This document shows, in pieces, positions 52,537 through 61,541 of a DNA stretch of 64,000 nt. Source of the stretch: Clostridia bacterium (GTDB taxonomy: Bacteria > Bacillota > Clostridia > Christensenellales > DTU072); NCBI GenBank assembly GCA_017403145.1, contig JAFQOO010000009.1, positions 62,001 to 126,000 on the forward strand. The letters are read 5' to 3'. The position numbers were made by a program, and so were the translations under genes. The number at the start of each line of letters is the position of its first letter. Position 1 is the first letter of the stretch. The notes beneath the pieces were generated by a model. It saw only the letters and a program-made list of their open reading frames with translations. It had not been told where the DNA came from and did not search any database.

Positions 52537-53409
52537 ATGAAAGATTTCAAAGGCATTTATGCAGCACTTTTAACTCCCTTTAACGAAGATGGAACCATCA
52601 ATTTTGATTCCCTCAAGCTTCTAGTTGAACGCAACATCGAAGTTGGTCTTACCGGTATGTACGTTTGTGGCTCAACCGGTGAATCGGTTATGATGAGCGA
52701 AGAAGAAAGAATTTCTATTCTAAAGTTTGTTAGCGAAGTTAACGCAGGTAGAACCATTCTTATTGCTCACGTAGGTACTATTTCTACCGATTCCGCTGTT
52801 CGTATGGCTAAAAAGGCAGAAGAATTTGGTTACGATGCAGTTTCTGCAGTAGTACCTTTCTACTTCTCATTCAGCAGTGAAGCAATCAAGGGATATTATA
52901 AAGATATATTGAACGCAACCGAGCTACCTATGATTATCTACAACTTCCCCGGTGCAAATGGTTTTGGCGGTATGCTAGAGCTAGTTGAGGAAATGATTGA
53001 TAATCCCAAACTTGTAGGCGTAAAGCACACCAGTGCAAACCTATTCGATTTAGAGCGCTTCAAGAACCTTTCCAAGCCTCTAGTAGTTTACAACGGATTT
53101 GACGAAATGCTTATCGGCGGACTTTCTATGGGCGCAGACGGTGGCATAGGTTCTACCTATAACTTTATGGGTTCACTCATTCTTGATATATATAACGCAT
53201 TCAATCGTGGCGATATCAAGTCTGCTCAAGAATACCAAACCAAAGCAAACCGCATTATCGATAGAATGATTCCTTATGGTGTATTCGCTATGGAAAAGGC
53301 AATCCTTACCTTACAAGGTATTCCTATGGGTAATTGTCGCAAGCCCTTCTTACCTCTTAGTGAAGCAGGTTGGGAAGAAGCAAAGCGCATAGTTGAAGAA
53401 CTAAAATAG
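52537..53409 (+). CDS. nanA: N-acetylneuraminate lyase-like aldolase (DapA/NanA superfamily)
   Basis: This 290-residue barrel enzyme has Lys163 in VGVKHTS as the Schiff-base residue and Tyr135 in IIYNFPG, both at positions like those in NanA. The GSTGES carboxylate-binding block is near 45. Length and the later GGIGSTYN and AMEKAILTLQGIPMGNCRKP segments favour NanA over DapA. It would split sialic acid to N-acetylmannosamine and pyruvate. No other nan gene is close, so the assignment is likely but not proved. Confidence 0.8.
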   Translation: MKDFKGIYAALLTPFNEDGTINFDSLKLLVERNIEVGLTGMYVCGSTGESVMMSEEERISILKFVSEVNAGRTILIAHVGTISTDSAVRMAKKAEEFGYDAVSAVVPFYFSFSSEAIKGYYKDILNATELPMIIYNFPGANGFGGMLELVEEMIDNPKLVGVKHTSANLFDLERFKNLSKPLVVYNGFDEMLIGGLSMGADGGIGSTYNFMGSLILDIYNAFNRGDIKSAQEYQTKANRIIDRMIPYGVFAMEKAILTLQGIPMGNCRKPFLPLSEAGWEEAKRIVEELK

Positions 53410-53426
53410 TTAAACCAAGCTAAAAG

Positions 53427-53457
53427 AAACTCTCCGTTTTGGAGAGTTTTTTGTTTT
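53427..53457 (+). terminator. Terminator after the nanA-like gene
   Basis: AAACTCTCC pairs with GGAGAGTTT, with a T-rich tail. It also lies just past the convergent VanZ gene. Confidence 0.85.
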
Positions 53458-53465
53458 ATTTAGTA

Positions 53466-54044
53466 CTAATAATATCTTGAAACGTAATCAAATGGTTCGC
53501 CTAGTATAAAATATATTGGTAGATATATTATTACTCCTAGTGCAACAATGCCAAAAACGATTGTGAACACAGCATTTGCTTTGTTGATGATTTCATCTTT
53601 TAGCTTTGGGCGAAGAAGGGCATATATCCCAATGCCCAAAAAGCCACCAAGAACGTTGACCATCAAATCAACGATATCGAACCAGCCGAAGCCGGTTAGT
53701 AATTGTATTGTTTCAAAAAGCATCGATACGAGGGTAACAATTGGGAAAGCATATCTTTTTTTGACCATAAAAGGTAGGTAAAAGCCAAGTGGCATAAATG
53801 CAATCACGTTTAGTATCATATCGAGGGATACGTATTGATAATAGGAATGTGAAAATGGTACTATCCCGCGTTCAAAACGATAGGATATCGGTTTTTGAAT
53901 ATAGTCGTAAATAAAAATTTCGGGAATAGTTGCCTTGAAAATTACCACCCATATCAGTAGCACCAAGTAGATTATAAAAGTGGAATAAATAAGTGGCATA
54001 TAAAGGCTTTGCCAATCAATATTTTTTAACGATATCCTCTTCAT
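53466..54044 (-). CDS. VanZ-family membrane protein
   Basis: This 192-residue membrane protein has about five helices and the VanZ pattern: a conserved NVIAFMPLGFYLPF segment and FETIQLLTGFGWFDIVDL near the middle, with NVLGGFLGIGIY. VanZ relatives can confer low-level teicoplanin resistance or have unknown envelope roles. It lies 8 bases after the hemolysin-III gene stop, so the two are likely one transcript. Confidence 0.82.
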   Translation of the reverse strand: MKRISLKNIDWQSLYMPLIYSTFIIYLVLLIWVVIFKATIPEIFIYDYIQKPISYRFERGIVPFSHSYYQYVSLDMILNVIAFMPLGFYLPFMVKKRYAFPIVTLVSMLFETIQLLTGFGWFDIVDLMVNVLGGFLGIGIYALLRPKLKDEIINKANAVFTIVFGIVALGVIIYLPIYFILGEPFDYVSRYY

Positions 54045-54052
54045 ATGTAAGC

Positions 54053-54727
54053 TTAGTGCATACTAAATAGCAAAACTGTGCCCACCATCATCAAGATAGG
54101 TCCTATCAACGTTGCGAAGTGGAAAACGGTGTGTATGTACTTTCTTTTTATGGTATATAGAGCAAGTCCGGCTACACAAAAAATAAATCCGATAAGGAAA
54201 AATAGGTTTATCTCTAGAGTGGCTAACGGAGAATTTATGTTTACAATATATAGTATAAGCAGTATACCGCCAATTATAGCGTCGATTACAACCCCAACCA
54301 CCTTGAAGCGCATCAAGTCGTAAACGCAAAGGAAAGCGTTGATTATAGCGAGGGTAAAGCAAATACCGATGCCGATATAATTTATTAGATAATCACTAAA
54401 AAGAAGGGCAAAAGGCACACCGCAAGCGGTAACCAAGAAGGCGATATTAGCGTGGTCTATCCGCCTAGCCATACTCTTTTTAGCCTTATCGGTAAGCGCG
54501 TGATAAACACCGGAAGTGGTATAAACTTGCATTGCAGGAATACAGAGTAGGAGGGCGGTAAAAATTTCCTTTATGGAACTCGCAACGACCAAAAGATAAA
54601 TCATAAAAGCAAGAGCAATAGGCGCACCTATGCCGTGAGTTATAGCATTCCACAATTCCTCGTTAGGAGTATAGTAGCGTAGTCCGTATTTTTCGTATTC
54701 TAATTTTAGAGCTTTTTCATCAACCAT
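54053..54727 (-). CDS. Hemolysin III / YqfA-family membrane protein
   Basis: This 224-residue protein is in the PAQR/hemolysin-III superfamily, with seven predicted helices. The histidine-containing blocks NAITHGIGAPIALAF and TSGVYHALTDKAKKSMARRIDHANIAF match the metal site of the family. ATG 54727 is chosen as GAAGGGA lies just upstream; an earlier ATG would add 5 residues. The physiological role is unclear. Confidence 0.88.
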   Translation of the reverse strand: MVDEKALKLEYEKYGLRYYTPNEELWNAITHGIGAPIALAFMIYLLVVASSIKEIFTALLLCIPAMQVYTTSGVYHALTDKAKKSMARRIDHANIAFLVTACGVPFALLFSDYLINYIGIGICFTLAIINAFLCVYDLMRFKVVGVVIDAIIGGILLILYIVNINSPLATLEINLFFLIGFIFCVAGLALYTIKRKYIHTVFHFATLIGPILMMVGTVLLFSMH

Positions 54728-54873
54728 ATAGAATCCCTTCATTATTTAATATTCTACACCTAGAGTTATAAATTGTAAATATTAGCATACGAAATATTTG
54801 TAATATTTTTCGTATCCCTTTTAAGGTACGCGTCGGTTGATAAAATGTTGATAATATAATGGAGGAAACAACA

Positions 54874-55305
54874 ATGAGTTTATGTGACGAATACAATTTT
54901 GATTTATCAAAAGTAAATGCTTTAGCAAATAGTTGGTCTACAATGGCAATTGCTCTTAAGTATAAGAATAGGTTTGATTTTGAGGAGTTTGTAGCTCTAT
55001 TTCAAAAGACCTATCCAATAATAACATTTTATTCAACGTGTCTTTTTGTGGAGAGAGGGATGATAAAATTACTTGATAGAATGCGCGATTTTTATGAAAA
55101 TGATTATGGCGCGGAACTATTACCTTCCGTTTGTAAACTTGTGGTAAGACTAATGATTTTGGATGCTTTTATGGACAAAAGCCCACTGGAAGAAGAGAGA
55201 AAGTCATGCACAATATATTACAAGCATAAATCATATGATTTTGATTTTACTAATATTAAAGAAAGCATATTAGGATATATTAAAGCACCTTTAGAGGATG
55301 AATAA
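54874..55305 (+). CDS. Hypothetical protein with mainly helical content
   Basis: The 143-residue product begins MSLCDEYNFDLSK, with GGAGG 7 bases upstream; an earlier ATG at 54859 overlaps that site. Most of the sequence is predicted helix, with no signal peptide or known motif, and I do not recognise a family. Its TAA shares one base with the next ATG, so the two genes are coupled. Base composition is more AT-rich than the core genes around it. Confidence 0.6.
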   Translation: MSLCDEYNFDLSKVNALANSWSTMAIALKYKNRFDFEEFVALFQKTYPIITFYSTCLFVERGMIKLLDRMRDFYENDYGAELLPSVCKLVVRLMILDAFMDKSPLEEERKSCTIYYKHKSYDFDFTNIKESILGYIKAPLEDE

Positions 55306-55514
55306 TGAATAAATTTTTAGAAATAGCAATTAAAGAAGGCGTATCGCCCGCCCTAATACAAGCAAAATACGGCATTGGTTACGTTAAATCAAAAGAGGTG
55401 GTACGCACACTAAAATATATGGGGATTATATCACGCGAACCTTTTGACGATACTCACTATGCACTTCTTGACAAAGATAATTTTATTGGCGCAATAGAAG
55501 AATTAATCAAATAA
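55305..55514 (+). CDS. Standalone FtsK-gamma-like winged-helix protein
   Basis: This 69-residue protein matches the pattern of the FtsK gamma domain, SPALIQAKYGIGYVKSKEVVRTLKYMGII (in FtsK, SLLQRRFRIGY...). That winged-helix domain reads DNA orientation signals. Here it occurs without the FtsK motor. It may bind DNA as a small regulator of this two-gene unit; the inference rests on pattern only. Confidence 0.65.
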   Translation: MNKFLEIAIKEGVSPALIQAKYGIGYVKSKEVVRTLKYMGIISREPFDDTHYALLDKDNFIGAIEELIK

Positions 55515-55535
55515 AAGCCCATTTGGGCTTTTATT
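55509..55535. terminator. Terminator, shared by convergent genes
   Basis: AAATAAAAGCCCA pairs with TGGGCTTTTATTT with a very short loop. T-rich on both strands, it can end both the winged-helix gene and the minus-strand UDG-like gene. Confidence 0.8.
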
Positions 55536-56349
55536 TGTTGATTATATCTTTAATTTTATTGGCTATAGCATTAAAGACAATATTTTTTCTAGATTTTCTA
55601 GCATTTGGATGATTAATCCATATGACTTTTTGCGAAATATTGTTGCAGTAGGAAGTAATATTAACTGCCAGTTTGTTTTCTTCGGATCCAATGTTTTCAT
55701 AATCTATTATGATTGGTTTCTCATAATTAGGAATGGTAATATTTAGGGCGTTAGAAATAGAATCATAATAATTGCCACCTAGGAATATAAGAACGTCGGG
55801 CTTAACTATTTCTATTTCTTCTAATAAAAGAGATTTTTCCTTTGCATTAACGTGGAATTGCAAGTTTTGACCACTATTATTAAGAGCGTAGGTTTCTCGT
55901 TTATTTTCTTTGTTTAAATATACTCCGTGAATTTTATCAAGATTGTTCCAGCACACATTATAGGTTTTGGCTAACTCTCTAAACAAGCACCAAAAACGAC
56001 TACCATTGCCACGTAATTTTTTTTCTGGAAAAGCGTCGTAGTATTTTTTGTATTTTTCACGATTTTCTTCTTTAAATATTTGTTTCTCAAAATATGTTAA
56101 TGCAAACTCTTGTATGATATCGTATTCATTTTCATGATTATCAAACCAATAACTCGCCGCCTCTTCGCCAACAATCATAATGGTTTTTTCTTTGGTTGTT
56201 GAAAATTCTTTTTCAGAAAGCCCAAAACAAAAGGGTGAAGAATATTTTTTATAGTCAGTTAGTTCGGGGTATTGACTAATAATATATTCATACCAGGTTT
56301 TTGTATTTTCTCTCAATTGTGCATTAATTTTTGCAACATCTCTTTCCAT
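55531..56349 (-). CDS. Hypothetical protein with uracil-DNA-glycosylase-like pattern
   Basis: This 272-residue protein shows, in order, TIMIVGEEAASYWF, VCWNNLDKIHG, KPDVLIFLGGNYYDSI and VIWINHPNARKSR. This is the spacing of UDG-superfamily active-site and minor-groove elements (VGxxP, N, LG, HPxx). The catalytic residues of a known UDG family are not clear. Start ATG 56349 uses AGGAGG located within the end of the WYL gene, so the two are coupled. A nucleic-acid role, possibly defensive, is inferred. Confidence 0.55.
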   Translation of the reverse strand: MERDVAKINAQLRENTKTWYEYIISQYPELTDYKKYSSPFCFGLSEKEFSTTKEKTIMIVGEEAASYWFDNHENEYDIIQEFALTYFEKQIFKEENREKYKKYYDAFPEKKLRGNGSRFWCLFRELAKTYNVCWNNLDKIHGVYLNKENKRETYALNNSGQNLQFHVNAKEKSLLLEEIEIVKPDVLIFLGGNYYDSISNALNITIPNYEKPIIIDYENIGSEENKLAVNITSYCNNISQKVIWINHPNARKSRKNIVFNAIANKIKDIINK

Positions 56350-56350
56350 A

Positions 56351-57397
56351 TTATTCCTCCTCATAGTTTTTAACGGATTGTAGTAGTTCTTCTTTGATTT
56401 CGTCTACCAGGTTTTTGGGGCTAATAACTTTTACGTAGGGTCCATATTGTCTTGCCCATAGCTTCATTGCCTTAAGATTGACTTTGGTTTCAACCCGTAT
56501 TTCGTCTTTTTGGGTTTTATCAGAGGAAATCCTAATATCTTTACCAAACCAATCTATCAAGTCGTTCATAAGGTGCTTTTTTGCTATGAACACTACACGC
56601 TCACTTTTACCGCTAAACATATAAAGATGCTCTGCCATGTGTTCGGGTAGGCGTAATCCTTGCTCCCATCCGAGTACCTTGTTTTGTGGTTTGCGAGGCT
56701 GTGGTTTCAATACTATATCTTTAATACGATCAAGGCGGAAATGAGCAACGTCATCATGTTTATCTACGTTTGCTATCAAGTAATACTTGCCGTTAGTTGC
56801 AACCATTTGATAGGGGTTAACAAGATATTTTTTTGGAGTACCGTCATTATTGAGTCTTGGACGTTGTTTTTTATCGGTGTCATAAGTGCAATACGAAAAC
56901 TCAACCTGTTTTTTTTGCTCAATTGCCTCGTCAAGTACTTCTATTGAGTACAATAGGTCGGCATTTTGAGATGTATTGCTAGGAAGATTAATAACGTGCT
57001 TAACTTTGTTTTTAAAATATACGTTAGAAAGTCCTTGCAATTTTTCAATGAGCTTTTTGCATTGGTTGGTGGGTAACTGGCTGGAAAACAGTAGGCTATC
57101 TATGATTAAACGAAGTTCAGAGTCGGTAAAATCGCCTTCCAAATACCAATTGGTTTGGACCAGTTCTTCCTCACCCCACTTATTAATACGCGCACATTCG
57201 TCATTTTCAATATTATAACCAAGAGAAATTAGGTTGTCTAGGTTCCGCCGTATTGCCTTTCTATCAACGACAACCTCATAATCCTTTTCTAAGCGTGCTT
57301 TAATATCACTCACTTTCATGGGGTGATAAGCATCGGAGTATTTTTTGAGTATTTCTAGAATTTGTAGAATAAGTAGGTTTTTGGGTTTGTCGTTCAT
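56351..57397 (-). CDS. WYL-domain transcriptional regulator, first copy
   Basis: This 348-residue protein has an N-terminal winged helix (KVSDIKARLEKDYEVVVDRKAIRRNLDNLISLGY) and a middle WYL domain (LLYSIEVLDEAIEQKKQVEFSY ... YLVNPYQMVATNGKYYLIA). It ends with the WCX-type C-terminal extension. WYL regulators sense nucleotides or ligands and often control defence genes. It is transcribed with the UDG-like gene and divergent from the leucine-rich-repeat gene. A related, shorter copy is at 61966. Confidence 0.88.
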   Translation of the reverse strand: MNDKPKNLLILQILEILKKYSDAYHPMKVSDIKARLEKDYEVVVDRKAIRRNLDNLISLGYNIENDECARINKWGEEELVQTNWYLEGDFTDSELRLIIDSLLFSSQLPTNQCKKLIEKLQGLSNVYFKNKVKHVINLPSNTSQNADLLYSIEVLDEAIEQKKQVEFSYCTYDTDKKQRPRLNNDGTPKKYLVNPYQMVATNGKYYLIANVDKHDDVAHFRLDRIKDIVLKPQPRKPQNKVLGWEQGLRLPEHMAEHLYMFSGKSERVVFIAKKHLMNDLIDWFGKDIRISSDKTQKDEIRVETKVNLKAMKLWARQYGPYVKVISPKNLVDEIKEELLQSVKNYEEE

Positions 57398-57514
57398 ATT
57401 GCCCTCCTAATGGTATTATAACATTTGCAATAATAAATTACAATAATGTATGCGACATTTATGGTACATAAGCAGCATTATGATTTAATTATTAAATTAT
57501 AAGGAGTGCTAAAA

Positions 57515-58714
57515 ATGAAGAAAACGTCAATTTTAGATTTGGATCGTTATGAAATAAAAGATGGCATTATTAGCAAAAGGGTAATGAATGGTCACGTAAA
57601 CCTTTTAAAACACGTTAAATGGATTTCAGACTACTGTTTTTACCGAGACGGTATAAATCAAAAAATAACTCTTAATGATGGTCTTGAAAAAATTGGAGCA
57701 TTTGCTTTTACGGGTGGTTTTAGTGGTGATACTATACGTTTACCTAGCACGTTAAAAGAAATCGGCAAAGGGGCATTTAATGAATGTCCTAATCTTAAGT
57801 ATATGCGAGTACCCGCGGGAGTAAAACGAATTAGTGAAATGTGCTTTAATTTTTGTTACGAATTAGAGTGGGTTGATGTTAAAGAAGGTGTTGAAGAAAT
57901 AGGCGACTATGCCTTTACGTTTTGTAAAAAGTTGAGATATATAAAGTTGCCGAGAAGTATAAAGAAAATAGGCTTTTGCATCTTGTGGGGTGCCTATAAT
58001 TATGTAAAACTGTTATACTCAGGAAGCAAAAAAGAATTTGAGAAAATAGAATGGGCGGAAAAGGAGAAATTCAAAGATAAAGTATTGTTTAATGATGACT
58101 CAGATTTAGAATGGGATGGGGAAGAAATCGCGCAAACGATAGAAGATTATACTATTGACTACAACTGGACCGAGAGAAAAGATTTGGTGTGTGATAGTAG
58201 TGGCATTTATCGCGAATCCAGAGCGAGATATATAACCATTCCGGAGGGAGTAAAAGAGATAGGGGAATGTTGTTTTGACAGAGAAATTTTTGTAGGAGTA
58301 GAATTACCAAATAGTCTGGAAAGTATAGGGAAATTTGGCTTTTATGAATATAAGGGAAGAGAGATAATACTACCTAATGGGTTAAAATTAATAGACAACT
58401 CGGCATTTTCAGAAAGCGAACTTGAAGAAATAGAAATACCTGGTAGTGTAAAAAAAATATGCGGTAGTGCTTTTAGTGGGTCAAAAAAACTTAAAAAAGT
58501 AACGTTGAACGAGGGGATAGAAACAATAGGAGTATTTGCTTTCAGTAGATGTGATTCACTAGATAGTATAACATTGCCAGAGAGTGTAATAGATGTACAG
58601 TTAGGGGCATTTGATAAGTGTATAAAATTAAAAGAAATCATTGTGAAAGGGCAAGATAAACAAAACCTAAAGGGATACTTAAAAAGTCGATATGAAAAAA
58701 TAAAAATAATTTAG
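57515..58714 (+). CDS. Leucine-rich-repeat (BspA/LRR_5-type) protein
   Basis: The 399-residue protein contains repeated LRR_5 units: GLEKIGAFAFTGGF, TLKEIGKGAFNECPNL, GVEEIGDYAFTFCKKL, SVKKICGSAFSGSKKL and GIETIGVFAFSRCDSL. The first block (about 40-170) and a second (about 230-380) are separated by an acidic linker. No signal peptide or membrane anchor is seen, so it should stay in the cytoplasm, unlike surface BspA proteins. AAGGAG at 57501 fixes the start. Partner unknown. Confidence 0.82.
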   Translation: MKKTSILDLDRYEIKDGIISKRVMNGHVNLLKHVKWISDYCFYRDGINQKITLNDGLEKIGAFAFTGGFSGDTIRLPSTLKEIGKGAFNECPNLKYMRVPAGVKRISEMCFNFCYELEWVDVKEGVEEIGDYAFTFCKKLRYIKLPRSIKKIGFCILWGAYNYVKLLYSGSKKEFEKIEWAEKEKFKDKVLFNDDSDLEWDGEEIAQTIEDYTIDYNWTERKDLVCDSSGIYRESRARYITIPEGVKEIGECCFDREIFVGVELPNSLESIGKFGFYEYKGREIILPNGLKLIDNSAFSESELEEIEIPGSVKKICGSAFSGSKKLKKVTLNEGIETIGVFAFSRCDSLDSITLPESVIDVQLGAFDKCIKLKEIIVKGQDKQNLKGYLKSRYEKIKII

Positions 58715-58732
58715 AATTTTTTATAAAATCTA

Positions 58733-58761
58733 TTGACAAACTTTCAAAGCTATGATTTAAT
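58733..58761 (+). promoter_or_regulatory. Promoter of the Fur-type regulator gene
   Basis: TTGACA (58733-58738), 17 bases, TTTAAT (58756-58761). Confidence 0.75.
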
Positions 58762-58775
58762 AGTAATAGTTACTA
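58761..58775 (+). promoter_or_regulatory. Possible Fur/PerR operator
   Basis: TAGTAATAGTTACTA is a perfect 6-3-6 inverted repeat at the edge of the -10, resembling AT-rich Fur-family boxes. Autorepression is inferred. Confidence 0.55.
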
Positions 58776-58803
58776 ATAGCAATAATAAAAAGGAGGTCTA
58801 GAG

Positions 58804-59190
58804 ATGAGAAATACAGTTCAAAGAGATACCGTTTTAAAAGTAGTAGAAGCATCTTGCGACCATCCTAGTGCCGAAACTATTTATACTCGCTGTAGAGAAA
58901 TTATGCCGGAAATTAGCTTGGGAACCGTATATAGGAACTTGAAAGTTTTGGTAGAACTTGGTAAAATAAGAGAGGTATCCATACTAAATGCCGGTGATAG
59001 GTACGATAAAACAATTGGACTACACGCACACTTTCGTTGTAAAAAGTGCGGAGCAGTCCTAGACGTTCCCGCTAAAGACTTGGATGCGCTAGAAAAGAAC
59101 GTGGAAAGTATAACAGGCTATCAAGTAGAGGGTACCGAAATTCTTTTTGTAGGATTGTGTGATAGGTGTAAAAATGAGTGCGCTATTTAA
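58804..59190 (+). CDS. Fur-family regulator, PerR-like
   Basis: This 128-residue regulator has a winged helix ([30 protein letters not shown]) and metal-binding C-terminal half, with [21 protein letters not shown] and GLCDRCKN supplying a four-cysteine zinc site. The order of His and Cys fits PerR or Fur. Followed by a rubrerythrin fusion, a peroxide-responsive PerR role is the more likely. AAGGAGG precedes the ATG, and the next gene overlaps by 17 bases. Confidence 0.87.
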   Translation: MRNTVQRDTVLKVVEASCDHPSAETIYTRCREIMPEISLGTVYRNLKVLVELGKIREVSILNAGDRYDKTIGLHAHFRCKKCGAVLDVPAKDLDALEKNVESITGYQVEGTEILFVGLCDRCKNECAI

Positions 59191-60343
59191 AATTACTTAC
59201 GGATTATATTTAGTAGCTGTCAAAGGCGACAAGCATACGGGATGTATTTGTAATACCCTTATGCAACAGTCCAACGATAGAGTGAGTATAGCTCTTAACA
59301 AAAGTAATTATACCCACGAAATACTAAAAACTACTAAAAAAGCAACGATAAGCATATTATCTATGGACGTGGATGCAGAGCTAATAAAAAGGTTCGGAAT
59401 GCAGTCCGGCAGAGTGGTCGATAAGTTCGACGGTATAGAAGCAGAAGAATGTGAAAACGGTTGTTTGGTAATCAAAGATGGGTTATGCGGATACCTAGAG
59501 CTAGAAATAGTTGACGAAATCGATTTAGGCTCACATACCGAATTTATAGCAAAAGTGCTAAAAGAAAAAGCCTATGAAAGCGAACCAATAACCTATGCTT
59601 ATTATCGCAATCATCTACGCAATAAAGCCAGCGAGGGCTACGAGTGCATAATATGCGGACACGTTAGAAGTACACCCCCGAAAAAAGGTGAAATATGTCC
59701 CATTTGCAAACACGTGGACGTTTATAAAAAGGTCAATAATGCAGAGAAATCTGCACCGCTAAATACAAATAAAAATATCGAAAGTAAAGGAGACAAAACT
59801 ATGGCAAAATATGTATGTAACGTATGTGGTTATACTCACGAAGGCGATTCCGCTCCCGAAAGATGCCCTCTCTGCAAGGCACCCGCTGAAAAGTTCACCA
59901 AGCAAGATGGAGAAATGACTTGGGCAGCTGAACACGTTATCGGTATCGCAAAAGGCGCAAGAGAAGATATCATTATGGATTTACGCGCTAACTTTGAAGG
60001 CGAATGTACCGAAGTTGGTATGTATCTAGCAATGGCTAGAGTAGCACATCGTGAAGGCTATCCCGAAATCGGTCTATACTATGAAAAGGCAGCTTGGGAA
60101 GAAGCAGAACACGCAGCAAAATTTGCTGAGCTTCTTGGCGAAGTAGTAACCGATTCCACCAAGAAAAATCTTGAACTCCGCGTTGATGCAGAAAATGGTG
60201 CAACCGCCGGTAAATTCGATTTAGCAAAACGCGCAAAAGAGCTTAACCTTGACGCTATCCACGATACCGTACACGAAATGGCACGCGACGAGGCTCGCCA
60301 TGGTAAAGCATTTGCAGGTCTTCTAAAGAGATACTTCAAATAA
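59174..60343 (+). CDS. Flavin reductase-rubredoxin-rubrerythrin fusion with an internal start
   Basis: This 389-residue frame joins a flavin reductase-like split barrel (about 1-150), a rubredoxin-like site (CIICGH ... CPICKH, about 158-185), a linker, and a reverse-type rubrerythrin. The last part has [16 protein letters not shown], then [27 protein letters not shown] and DEARHGKAF iron ligands. In the linker, AAAGGAG (59786-59792) precedes ATG 59801 (residue 210), so a separate 180-residue rubrerythrin may also be made. It should reduce peroxide with NAD(P)H-derived electrons, matching the Fur/PerR neighbour. Confidence 0.85.
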   Translation: MSALFKITYGLYLVAVKGDKHTGCICNTLMQQSNDRVSIALNKSNYTHEILKTTKKATISILSMDVDAELIKRFGMQSGRVVDKFDGIEAEECENGCLVIKDGLCGYLELEIVDEIDLGSHTEFIAKVLKEKAYESEPITYAYYRNHLRNKASEGYECIICGHVRSTPPKKGEICPICKHVDVYKKVNNAEKSAPLNTNKNIESKGDKTMAKYVCNVCGYTHEGDSAPERCPLCKAPAEKFTKQDGEMTWAAEHVIGIAKGAREDIIMDLRANFEGECTEVGMYLAMARVAHREGYPEIGLYYEKAAWEEAEHAAKFAELLGEVVTDSTKKNLELRVDAENGATAGKFDLAKRAKELNLDAIHDTVHEMARDEARHGKAFAGLLKRYFK

Positions 60344-60373
60344 AAGCTTGATATAAAATTGATTTTTGTAGCG

Positions 60374-60407
60374 AAAGAGTATTGCTTGAATGAGCAATAC
60401 TCTTTTT
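60374..60407 (+). terminator. Terminator after the rubrerythrin fusion
   Basis: AAAGAGTATTGCT pairs with AGCAATACTCTTT around TGAATG, followed by T residues. Confidence 0.9.
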
Positions 60408-60426
60408 ATATCTAACTTAATCACTC

Positions 60427-60456
60427 TTGACAAAACGCGCGTGCAAGTAGTAATAT
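60427..60456 (+). promoter_or_regulatory. Promoter of aroB-aroQ with GC-rich motif
   Basis: TTGACA (60427-60432) with TAATAT at 60451-60456 (18-base spacer; TATAAT at 60454 gives 21). The spacer holds GCGCGTGCAAGTAGTAA (60437-60453), close to GCGCGTGCGTGTAGTAA in the ung promoter. Confidence 0.65.
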
Positions 60457-60500
60457 AATCTAAAAGATAAACTAAGTACTATTATATGCGGAATACTAAA

Positions 60501-61541
60501 ATGAAAACTATTAAAGTAAACACAGGCAGACCTTATGAGGTACTCATTGGTGAAAATATACTTCCCAATGTGGGCGAGCTAGTTAAAAAGGTTATAAAAG
60601 CCGAACGTCTTTTGATTGTAACCGACGATATCGTTAACTCTTTATACACCGGTATCGTCGCCGAGTCCCTTGCTAAGAGCGGATATCAAGTAGAAATTTT
60701 TGTTATCGAAAACGGTGAACAAAGCAAATGCCTTTCCGTGTATGGCGCGATACTAGATTTTCTTGCCGATAGTGGATACACGAGAAAGGATGCTATTATA
60801 GCCCTCGGTGGCGGTGTAGTTGGCGACCTTGCAGGATTTGTTGCAGCAACCTACTTGCGTGGTATCGAATTTGTGCAAATACCCACTACCCTCCTTGCGC
60901 AAATAGATAGTAGTGTTGGAGGAAAAACCGCTATTGACCTAGAGGCAGGTAAAAACTTGGTAGGTGCATTTTGGCAACCAAGCTTAGTTATAGCAGACGT
61001 TTTAACTTTGAACACGTTACCTTGCAAAGAAATAGAAAACGGACTTGGTGAGTTGATAAAGTATGCTTGTCTGATTGGTGGGGAAGCCTATGAATTGGTC
61101 GCCAAAGGTTATCAAAAGGATACCCTAAGAGCTGTTGAACTATCGGTAGCATATAAGCGCGATATAGTGGAAGCCGATGAACGCGAGGGTGGAGTTAGAA
61201 GACTACTTAACTTGGGACACACGGTTGCACACGGTATAGAAAAGTTATCATCCTACACCTTTACACACGGTAAAGCGGTAGCTTGTGGTATAATGGCAAT
61301 AGCAAACGCAGAGCATAGAAAGGGTACTCTTTCTAGCGAAGATTACTATAAAATAAAGGAGCTTTACGCTACCTACAATTTGGATTATTCTTTGCCATAT
61401 TCCATAAAGGATATTTGTGAAGTAGCAAAGGTTGATAAAAAGGCGGAAGCAAAGGACATCAACCTTGTGGTAATAAAGGGTATTGGCAATTGTACCATAG
61501 AAAAAATGGAGCTTTCAAAACTAAAGGAGTATTTAAAATGA
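60501..61541 (+). CDS. aroB: 3-dehydroquinate synthase
   Basis: AroB (346 residues) makes 3-dehydroquinate from DAHP using NAD and a metal. Recognisable blocks are ALGGGVVGDLAGFVAATYLRG, PTTLLAQIDSSVGGKTAID, and the metal histidines in NLGHTVAHGIE and THGKAVACG. ATG 60501 (MKTIKVNTG) is chosen over 60486 by comparison with the usual N-terminus; neither has a strong binding site. It overlaps aroQ by 4 bases. Confidence 0.95.
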   Translation: MKTIKVNTGRPYEVLIGENILPNVGELVKKVIKAERLLIVTDDIVNSLYTGIVAESLAKSGYQVEIFVIENGEQSKCLSVYGAILDFLADSGYTRKDAIIALGGGVVGDLAGFVAATYLRGIEFVQIPTTLLAQIDSSVGGKTAIDLEAGKNLVGAFWQPSLVIADVLTLNTLPCKEIENGLGELIKYACLIGGEAYELVAKGYQKDTLRAVELSVAYKRDIVEADEREGGVRRLLNLGHTVAHGIEKLSSYTFTHGKAVACGIMAIANAEHRKGTLSSEDYYKIKELYATYNLDYSLPYSIKDICEVAKVDKKAEAKDINLVVIKGIGNCTIEKMELSKLKEYLK

